This document shows, in pieces, positions 1 through 5,088 of a DNA stretch of 18,400 bases; positions within the stretch are counted from its first letter, which is position 1; the number at the start of each line of letters is the position of its first letter. The translations under genes and the position numbers were made by a program. Source of the DNA: Nitrospiraceae bacterium UBA6905 (lineage in GTDB: Bacteria; Nitrospirota; Thermodesulfovibrionia; Thermodesulfovibrionales; UBA6898); contig DKBH01000049.1 in NCBI GenBank assembly GCA_002451165.1, positions 28,781-47,180 on the forward strand, in the 5' to 3' direction. The notes beneath the pieces are model-generated. The model saw nothing but the letters and a program-made list of their open reading frames with translations, searched no databases and was not told the DNA's origin.

Positions 1-190
1 GCAACAGGATATGCGCTTCGACGTACCTGTTGTGGGGCCTGAAACGCTCAGATCCATGATCACCGTTCAGGCTCGGGTGCTCGCCGTTGAATCGCAAAAG
101 AGTATTTTGCTTCAGAGGGAAAGAATGGCGGCTGACGCTGACAAGGCGGGCATCGCTATCGTCGGTATCGGGAATAAGAGCACCGCATGA
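1..190 (+). CDS. lpxI: LpxI-family UDP-2,3-diacylglucosamine pyrophosphatase, C-terminal end (partial)
   Basis: The frame open from base 2 encodes 62 residues and ends with TGA at 188-190; the gene begins outside the window. The visible tail has the LpxI (formerly DUF1009) C-terminal signature: QDMRFDVPVVGPETL, then ARVLAVE, a hydrophobic ILLQRE segment and an AGIAIVG end. In this family the QD-x-RFD-x-P-x-G segment belongs to the catalytic C-terminal domain. LpxI hydrolyses UDP-2,3-diacylglucosamine to lipid X and UMP in lipid A synthesis, replacing LpxH in many bacteria. Its presence implies an outer membrane with lipopolysaccharide. No terminator was recognised after the stop, and the next gene starts 263 bases downstream from its own putative promoter. 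Only the tail is visible, so the family call rests on about 60 residues. Confidence 0.8.
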   Translation, partial: QQDMRFDVPVVGPETLRSMITVQARVLAVESQKSILLQRERMAADADKAGIAIVGIGNKSTA

Positions 191-245
191 TCTGTTGATT
201 TTTCTCCGTAGCCTGTCAATCACGCTGTTCATTCAGTACATGGGG

Positions 246-275
246 TTGACAGCCTGTGTTTCATTCTGCTTTAAT
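246..275 (+). promoter_or_regulatory. Putative sigma70-type promoter of the cytochrome operon
   Basis: A perfect TTGACA (246-251) is followed after 18 bases by TTTAAT (270-275), in the gap between the lpxI stop and the first cytochrome gene. A start site near 282 would leave a leader of about 170 bases that contains two small hairpins. Spacing and the -35 box fit a housekeeping promoter. No transcript data are available. Confidence 0.4.
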
Positions 276-324
276 ACCGTGCTACTTTTAGCTTAGAGTT
301 GACCTGATAATCATATATAACAGA

Positions 325-405
325 GGAACTGCCGCACGTTCCATTCCGGGGGAGGCCCAAGCGGTTACAGGCGTGCTTTTTCGGAGCGCTCTCTCAACGA
401 GCGCT
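325..405 (+). other. Hairpin-containing 5' leader of the cytochrome operon
   Basis: Two inverted repeats lie in the presumed untranslated leader. GGAAC (325-329) pairs with GTTCC (338-342) around an 8-base loop. AGCGCTC (385-391) pairs perfectly with GAGCGCT (399-405) around a 7-base loop. Neither is followed by a T-run, so they are not terminators. I could not match the leader to a known riboswitch; in particular the conserved core of the cyclic-di-GMP GEMM class, common before Geobacter cytochromes, is not visible. A regulatory role is inferred only. Confidence 0.25.
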
Positions 406-453
406 TTCTGCTATGCATATGCAATAGCCATTAATCCTAAGGAAGAGGTGCCT

Positions 454-1383
454 ATGTCACGAAAAACCTTTGCAGTTGCCGTTGCACCTTTGCTGTTGCT
501 CCTTTTTCTCCTTCCTTCGCCAGGTCTCGCACAGGAATCCGCAAATTGTCTCTACTGCCATAACGCAATGAAGGGAACGATAAAGGTGCAGGGGGGGGCC
601 ATGGTGAACCTGAATGTCGATGCGGAAAAGTTCAAGGCTTCTGTTCATGCAATGCTTCCCTGTACTGAATGTCATCTGAAGTTCTCGGATGACACGCATG
701 CATCAGCAGGCTCAGCAGTTCCATCAGACATCCTTTCGTTGTCCTCGAAAATATCGATAAAGTATTCATCAGACCCTGTTGCCGGTGCGGCCTGCACGAA
801 GTGTCATGAAGAGGAATATCAGAAAGTGCTCTCCAGCGTGCATGGTAAAAATGTCATCGAGAAAAAACAGACGGATGGAGCTCTTTGTGTGGACTGTCAC
901 GGCTCACCGCATTACATCACAAAAGCGAAAGGTGGTAAGTCTCCCGTCAGCCGTAAATATCAGGCAGAGACGTGTGGCAAGTGCCATGGCAACCAGGAAC
1001 TTGTTGAGAAATATAAGCTTGAAGAAAACGTTATGGACAGCTTCAGCGAAAGCTTCCACGGGAGAAAACTTCTCCTCGGACACACCCGAGCTCCGGTCTG
1101 TGCAAGTTGTCATAATGCACATGACATACGGTCAAAAAGCGACCCTTTGTCGCCGGTATTCGGCAAAAACAAGCTAGAGACCTGCGGCAAGTGTCATAAG
1201 GGGGCGAATGAGAAATTCATACCTGCTATCACCCATAAGCGTCCCGGCCCGATACCGCATTATGGGGAGAAGTTACTGATACTTCTTACCATGGGCGTAT
1301 TTGCTTTCATTGTTATCCATGTTCTGCTTGAGGCCTTTGCTGATATTCGGGACGCTGTCTTCAGGAAAAAGGAGGGTAAGTAA
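454..1383 (+). CDS. Seven-haem c-type cytochrome with C-terminal membrane anchor (CbcA-like)
   Basis: The 309-residue product has an N-terminal signal peptide (hydrophobic run about residues 8-20, likely cleavage after GLA at 26). It has seven CxxCH haem-attachment motifs, at Cys32, 70, 114, 145, 174, 216 and 244, and one C-terminal transmembrane helix at about 273-295 with a short basic tail. The haem domain is therefore periplasmic and anchored in the inner membrane. The ATG at 454 was chosen because AAGGAAGAGG (439-448) lies just upstream and the signal peptide starts directly there; an in-frame upstream extension to 373 would be leader sequence. The stop overlaps the next ATG by one base (TAATG), so translation is coupled to the cytochrome b gene. 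Seven haems plus a C-terminal helix next to a dihaem cytochrome b is the composition of Geobacter CbcA. The assignment is by architecture, not by alignment; other quinol-oxidising multihaem subunits remain possible. Confidence 0.85.
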   Translation: MSRKTFAVAVAPLLLLLFLLPSPGLAQESANCLYCHNAMKGTIKVQGGAMVNLNVDAEKFKASVHAMLPCTECHLKFSDDTHASAGSAVPSDILSLSSKISIKYSSDPVAGAACTKCHEEEYQKVLSSVHGKNVIEKKQTDGALCVDCHGSPHYITKAKGGKSPVSRKYQAETCGKCHGNQELVEKYKLEENVMDSFSESFHGRKLLLGHTRAPVCASCHNAHDIRSKSDPLSPVFGKNKLETCGKCHKGANEKFIPAITHKRPGPIPHYGEKLLILLTMGVFAFIVIHVLLEAFADIRDAVFRKKEGK

Positions 1384-2135
1384 TGAACGATACAGCCATG
1401 GCAACTGCAGGGATACCGAAAGAAATAGAACGCTTTAATATTATCTTCAGGATACAGCATGTGCTCATGTTTAGCACATTCTTGATTCTGAGCTTCACCG
1501 GCTGGGGGTTGAAATACGCCCATGATCCCGAGGGCCTCTCAAGCATCTGGATTCGTATCTGGGGAGGACCAGATACTGCCGGCCTCATTCACCGGATCGC
1601 CGGTGTCACCATGCTTATCGATTTTATTTGGCATGTGATCTACCTTATCTATCTCTTCGCAACAAAACAGATGACGATCGATGCCAAGACAACCGTCATT
1701 CCTTTACCGAAGGATGTTTTCGACGTGATCAAGAATTTCATGTACTTTTTCGGTCTTTCAAAGGAAAAGGCACAATTCGGCAAATATTCCTATGCTCAAA
1801 AGTTCGACTATTGGGCAGTCTTCTGGGGCATGTTCATCATCGGCTTTTCAGGATACGCACTGGCATTCCCGATGCAGGTTTCCTATATCATTCCTTCTTT
1901 CGCTACAGGCTGGATTTGGGAGCTCCTGGGGATCATGCACAGCGACGAGGCTCTCCTCGCTATAGTATTCATCCTTTTCTGGCACTTTTACAATGAACAT
2001 CTCAAACCTGAGGTATTCCCGATGAGCTGGATCTGGATAACGGGTAAGATATCGACCGAGCAGCTGAAACATCATCATCCTCTCGAATATGAACTTCTCT
2101 TCCCTGAGGAAGCGAAGCAAGAGAAGAAAGGATAG
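1383..2135 (+). CDS. Dihaem cytochrome b, FdnI/HydC-like membrane subunit (CbcB-like)
   Basis: A 250-residue integral membrane protein with four likely transmembrane helices at about 22-43, 66-92, 143-163 and 185-205. Histidines suited to bind two b haems lie in or beside them: His26 in helix 1, His70 and His84 in helix 2, His186, His201 and His206 around helix 4. This is the pattern of the formate dehydrogenase gamma / Ni-Fe hydrogenase cytochrome b family. A Shine-Dalgarno GGAGG (1371-1375) lies inside the end of the preceding gene, and the start overlaps its stop by one base. With the seven-haem partner it would oxidise menaquinol in the inner membrane and pass electrons to periplasmic c haems. 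The cytoplasmic tail (about 207-250) is polar with a run of three histidines at 230-232. The family call is firm; the specific CbcB role is inferred from neighbours. Confidence 0.85.
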   Translation: MNDTAMATAGIPKEIERFNIIFRIQHVLMFSTFLILSFTGWGLKYAHDPEGLSSIWIRIWGGPDTAGLIHRIAGVTMLIDFIWHVIYLIYLFATKQMTIDAKTTVIPLPKDVFDVIKNFMYFFGLSKEKAQFGKYSYAQKFDYWAVFWGMFIIGFSGYALAFPMQVSYIIPSFATGWIWELLGIMHSDEALLAIVFILFWHFYNEHLKPEVFPMSWIWITGKISTEQLKHHHPLEYELLFPEEAKQEKKG

Positions 2136-2143
2136 GCACGGAC

Positions 2144-2908
2144 ATGAGGCTGACAAGGATAATCATCGCGGTATCACTGGTACTTGCGCTCTCTTCCTGC
2201 AAATTCAAGGGAAATGTCAATACGAAGTACATAGAGCCTCAGTCTCCTCCTATTACATCGCTAAAAGAGTCGGGCTTGCCTTGCTTCAAATGTCATTCCT
2301 ATGAGAAATATGCTCAGGTCAAGCCTGGAATCTTCTCCCATGCAAAACATAAGAACTTCGGTGTTCACTGCAATACCTGTCATATTATCAAGGACCACAC
2401 GGAGTCGAATGTAAAAAAAGAGGCCTGCGACACCTGCCACAAGCTTTCGTCATTCACTCTTGAGACATCAGGAATGCCGGTGACTTTCACCCATCAGAAC
2501 CACGCCAAGAGGTTCAGCTGCAGCGAATGTCATCCGAGACTGTTCCTGATGAAAAAAGGAAGCACAAAACTGGCCATGGATGATATGTATAGGGGCAATT
2601 CCTGTGGCGCATGCCATAACGGCAAAAAGGCATTCTCAACTTCTTCTTGCACCAAATGTCATGTAAAGTTGACAGGCTTCAAAAAGGCGCTGACGTATGC
2701 AGCCACGGGAGTATCACCGGTTATTTTCAGCCATGAGCTGCATACAGCAATGTTCGAGTGCCACAGCTGTCATACTGCTATTTTTAAATATAAGAAGGGC
2801 GGATCGGGCATGAAAATGGATGATCTCTACCAAGGCAAGTACTGTGGATCTTGTCATAACGGCCAGTCAGCATTCGGGTCCTCCGAATGTCAGCGCTGCC
2901 ACAAGTAA
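2144..2908 (+). CDS. Nine-haem c7-type cytochrome lipoprotein
   Basis: The 254-residue product starts with a lipoprotein signal: a hydrophobic run, then LSSC with lipidated Cys19. Nine CxxCH motifs follow, at Cys47, 76, 95, 126, 154, 169, 206, 234 and 249. The last two thirds are two tandem triheme units (about 112-172 and 192-253). Each unit has a F(T/S)H-x2-H start, CxxCH, a KKG stretch, M(K/D)-M-DD-x-Y, CG-x-CHNG, AF and a final CxxCH. This is the c(7)-type triheme ('nanowire' 3-haem) domain pattern. Residues 47-99 form a third, more divergent triheme unit. It begins 8 bases after the cytochrome b stop, with AAAGGA upstream, so it belongs to the same operon. It probably carries electrons across the periplasm from the bc complex while tethered to a membrane by its lipid. 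Which membrane cannot be read reliably from sequence. Confidence 0.85.
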   Translation: MRLTRIIIAVSLVLALSSCKFKGNVNTKYIEPQSPPITSLKESGLPCFKCHSYEKYAQVKPGIFSHAKHKNFGVHCNTCHIIKDHTESNVKKEACDTCHKLSSFTLETSGMPVTFTHQNHAKRFSCSECHPRLFLMKKGSTKLAMDDMYRGNSCGACHNGKKAFSTSSCTKCHVKLTGFKKALTYAATGVSPVIFSHELHTAMFECHSCHTAIFKYKKGGSGMKMDDLYQGKYCGSCHNGQSAFGSSECQRCHK

Positions 2909-2916
2909 TATCGCTG

Positions 2917-2971
2917 AAGAACGGGGCACTCATCTGTGCCCCGTTCTTGCATTCATAATTTTGTTTTTTTT
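2917..2971 (+). terminator. Hairpin terminator after the cytochrome operon
   Basis: A perfect 13-bp stem (2917-2929 with 2936-2948, arm AAGAACGGGGCAC) encloses a six-base loop and starts 8 bases after the lipoprotein stop. The main T-run (2963-2971) begins about 14 bases beyond the stem rather than directly at its base. The site is therefore a strong hairpin with an offset U-tract. It most likely ends or 3'-protects the operon transcript. Confidence 0.7.
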
Positions 2972-3013
2972 GGTTGCCTTATTATGCTATTTCATTCTCA
3001 CCAAGACATAAAA

Positions 3014-3109
3014 GAGCCGTCCTCGGGTCAACGTGATTGAACATACACGCTGGCTTTTCAGCATCCAGCCAAACCAGTTTCGGGATGACCATTTACCCTG
3101 CGACGGCTC
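3014..3109. repeat. Nested inverted-repeat element, possible structured RNA
   Basis: Outer arms GAGCCGTC (3014-3021) and GACGGCTC (3102-3109) pair perfectly over 8 bp. Inside them GGTCA (3026-3030) pairs with TGACC (3086-3090). Within that are two small hairpins, CGTG/CACG (3032-3035 with 3046-3049) and CTGG/CCAG (3050-3053 with 3065-3068). All are compatible with one branched fold of about 96 nt. The inner stems are short, so some could be chance. The strand is undetermined. It could be a REP-like intergenic repeat or a small RNA. Confidence 0.35.
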
Positions 3110-3377
3110 CAGAATGTTTGTTGCGATGCTCCGGACTCGGGGAACCAAATGCTTTTTCTAAGTGGGCGCTTCGAAGGTCGCTTCAGGCTTCCCTCTCACT
3201 GCTGAGGGCTTGCTCACCACGATCTACTCCTGCTCCCATACTCAGTTGCTTGATCCTCTGGTTTATCCCGGTCCAGAGTACCGCAAATCCCATATCTACT
3301 TTTATTATACCTCACTACCACACATTGTCAAGGAATTATATGTCAGACAAATACTATCTATGAAATCTGTAACTATA

Positions 3378-3408
3378 CTGACGAAGGCGGAGCTGAATCT
3401 GATATAAT
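3378..3408 (+). promoter_or_regulatory. Putative extended -10 promoter of the mono-haem cytochrome gene
   Basis: A consensus TATAAT (3403-3408) is preceded by TG one base upstream (3400-3401), forming an extended -10 element. A weak -35 candidate CTGACG lies at 3378-3383 with a long 19-base spacer. The start site would fall near 3415, giving a leader of about 18 bases that just includes the ribosome site GTGAGGG before the ATG at 3433. Confidence 0.45.
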
Positions 3409-3432
3409 TTTTTTGAAAGTGAGGGAACCTTC

Positions 3433-3720
3433 ATGAAGGCCAGAATAGTTTTTGTCATATTAATTTTTGGATATCTCTTCTGCAGTTTGCTAACTCCCGA
3501 CAGCTCTGCTTTATCACGCACACAGCTGTGGCCAAAAATGTGTGCTTCATGCCACGATGGGAATACTGCTATTTCAAAGGATGCCATTCGGGAAAAGTAT
3601 GTTACCATTGATCTTTTTATGGAAGCTGTCTTAAACAAAGGCGGCCGCTGCATGAACATTTTGAAAAATGACGAGAACCTTATTAGAAAGGTAGCGAAAG
3701 AGATAGGGCTGAAAGATTAA
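3433..3720 (+). CDS. Small exported mono-haem cytochrome c
   Basis: The 95-residue protein has an N-terminal hydrophobic segment (about residues 5-20) that fits a Sec signal peptide, ending near SSALS. One haem motif, CASCH, lies at residues 37-41. In class I cytochromes c a methionine near the C-terminus is the sixth iron ligand; Met74, in GGRCMNIL, is the best-placed candidate and is followed by a C-terminal helix (about 80-94). The mature protein of roughly 65-70 residues is short even for cytochrome c551/c553 types. A purine-rich GTGAGGG (3419-3425) precedes the ATG. The gene is convergent with the response regulator gene, with only 9 bases between stops and no clear terminator. It is probably a soluble periplasmic electron carrier linked to the nearby cytochrome operon; its partner is unknown. 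Confidence 0.75.
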   Translation: MKARIVFVILIFGYLFCSLLTPDSSALSRTQLWPKMCASCHDGNTAISKDAIREKYVTIDLFMEAVLNKGGRCMNILKNDENLIRKVAKEIGLKD

Positions 3721-3729
3721 CCGGCAAGT

Positions 3730-5088
3730 TCAACTCTCGGCAATTCCGAGTTTCTTGATTTTACGGTATAGCGTCGCGAGGTCTACTTCCAGTGCCCGAG
3801 CCGCTTCCTCCTTATTCCAGCTGTGAGCCTCAAGCGTTTCCTTAACGATCTTGCTTTCATAATATTCCATCTTATCTTTCAGAGATTGGCTTGTCTTGGC
3901 GCCCTGATGTGTCCTGATCCTATCGGGGAGTTCAGACGGCTCTATCTTATCTGCTGATGCAAGTACCACCGCTCGCTCAATTACATTCCGCAGTTCCCGG
4001 ATATTGCCGGGCCAGGCATAGCCGTACAGAATCTCCATTGCCTCATCACTTATCCCGGAAACTTTCTTCATGTTCTCTTTACTGTACTTTTCAACAAAAT
4101 GCCGGGCAAGCACGCCGATATCCTCTTTTCGCTCTCTGAGCGGCGGGATTCTGACCTCGATGACGTTGAGACGGTAATAGAGGTCCTCCCGGAAGAGCCC
4201 TTTGCCGATCTGTTCTTCGAGGTTCTTGTTCGTTGCAGCCACAATTCGGACATCCACGTGGATGGGTTTAACGTCTCCCACGGGAAGTACCTCTCCGGTC
4301 TCGATTACTTTCAGTATTTTCGCCTGGAGACCCAGCGTCATATCACCGATTTCGTCAAGGAAGAGCGTCCCCTGATCAGCCATGGGAATAAGCCCTTTTT
4401 TGTCTGTCGAAGCTCCGGTAAATGCTCCTTTCTTGTACCCAAAGAGTTCGCTTTCAAGCAGGTTTTCCGGAATAGCAGAACAGTTAATGGATATGAAAGG
4501 CTTATCTTTCCGCTGGCTATTACAGTGCACAACCTCTGCTATCAGGCCCTTACCGGTACCGCTTTCGCCGAGGATGAGAATATTGCTCCTTGTCGGTATG
4601 ACCTTCTGGAGCATTTCGAAAACAGCAAAGATCTGCGGAGAGATACCCACGAATTCCTTGCAGCCAAGCTGCTGGCTTAACTGCTGCCTGAGTATCAGGT
4701 TTTCCATGACAACGGTCTTATGTTCGAGCAACCTCCTGACCGTCATCTTTACGTCCTCATTGATAAAGGGCTTTACAACATAGTCACTCGCCCCTTTTTT
4801 CATCGCCTCCACAGCCGACTCGACCGAGGCGAATGCAGTCATGATAATCACAATAAGATTGGGATTGATCACAAGTGCCTGTTCAAGCACCTCCAGACCG
4901 CTCATACCTTCCATCTTCAGATCGGAAATTACTAGGTCAAACTCTTCATTTTCAAGCTTCTTTATGGCCTCCTGACCACTATGAGCCGTAACCACCTTGT
5001 ATCCATCCCTGCTCAGAAGAAATTCAAGGGCCCTGCAGATATCCCGTTCATCATCAACAACCAATATCTTGTACTGATTAGCCTTCAT
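3730..5088 (-). CDS. NtrC-family sigma54-activating response regulator
   Basis: The 452-residue protein has three standard parts. A receiver domain spans about 5-120, with acidic Asp12-Asp13, phospho-acceptor Asp56 and Lys106. An AAA+ sigma54-interaction domain spans about 145-375, with Walker A GESGTGKG (174-181), the sigma54-contacting GAFTGA loop (221-226), Walker B TLFLDEIGD (241-249) and an arginine-finger region FREDLYYRLN (299-308). A Fis-type helix-turn-helix lies at about 425-446. When phosphorylated it should remodel sigma54 RNA polymerase at -24/-12 promoters. Its ATG lies inside the end of the kinase gene (11-base overlap), so the two are a coupled pair. All catalytic motifs are intact, except that the Walker A is followed by Gly rather than the usual Glu. 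The target genes are unknown. Its proximity to a bc-type cytochrome operon resembles Geobacter BccR and CbcBA, but that is an inference. Confidence 0.93.
   Translation of the reverse strand: MKANQYKILVVDDERDICRALEFLLSRDGYKVVTAHSGQEAIKKLENEEFDLVISDLKMEGMSGLEVLEQALVINPNLIVIIMTAFASVESAVEAMKKGASDYVVKPFINEDVKMTVRRLLEHKTVVMENLILRQQLSQQLGCKEFVGISPQIFAVFEMLQKVIPTRSNILILGESGTGKGLIAEVVHCNSQRKDKPFISINCSAIPENLLESELFGYKKGAFTGASTDKKGLIPMADQGTLFLDEIGDMTLGLQAKILKVIETGEVLPVGDVKPIHVDVRIVAATNKNLEEQIGKGLFREDLYYRLNVIEVRIPPLRERKEDIGVLARHFVEKYSKENMKKVSGISDEAMEILYGYAWPGNIRELRNVIERAVVLASADKIEPSELPDRIRTHQGAKTSQSLKDKMEYYESKIVKETLEAHSWNKEEAARALEVDLATLYRKIKKLGIAES

Larger units (their letters stand above)
2909..3432. other. 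Gene-free stretch with several inverted repeats
   Basis: Beyond the terminator and the promoter just before 3433, this 524-base region shows no credible protein. Short open frames here lack a ribosome site and any domain-like composition. It contains nested inverted repeats at 3014-3109 (listed separately), a CCCTC/GAGGG hairpin (3191-3195 with 3204-3208), and a CTCTGG/CCAGAG hairpin (3256-3261 with 3273-3278). No tRNA, CRISPR repeat or transposase remnant was recognised. It may hold a small RNA, a degenerate intergenic repeat family or simply decayed sequence. Confidence 0.5.

Noticed and set aside
87..296. Open frame of 69 codons on the plus strand.
   Set aside because: It overlaps the lpxI tail in another frame and has no domain signal. 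The lpxI frame explains the region to 190.
348..376. Possible sigma54 -24/-12 promoter (GG-N10-GC pairs at 349-362 and 363-376) before the cytochrome operon.
   Set aside because: Only the GG and GC dinucleotides and part of the -12 box fit; the -24 TGGCAC is absent. Such pairs are common by chance.
3037..3407. Two overlapping small open frames in the gene-free stretch.
   Set aside because: No ribosome site, no recognisable composition or motif, and they overlap each other and the inverted repeats.
3736..3750. CTCGG/CCGAG hairpin at the end of the response regulator gene, considered as a terminator between convergent genes.
   Set aside because: It has a short 5-bp stem, no T-run on the minus strand, and lies inside the coding sequence.
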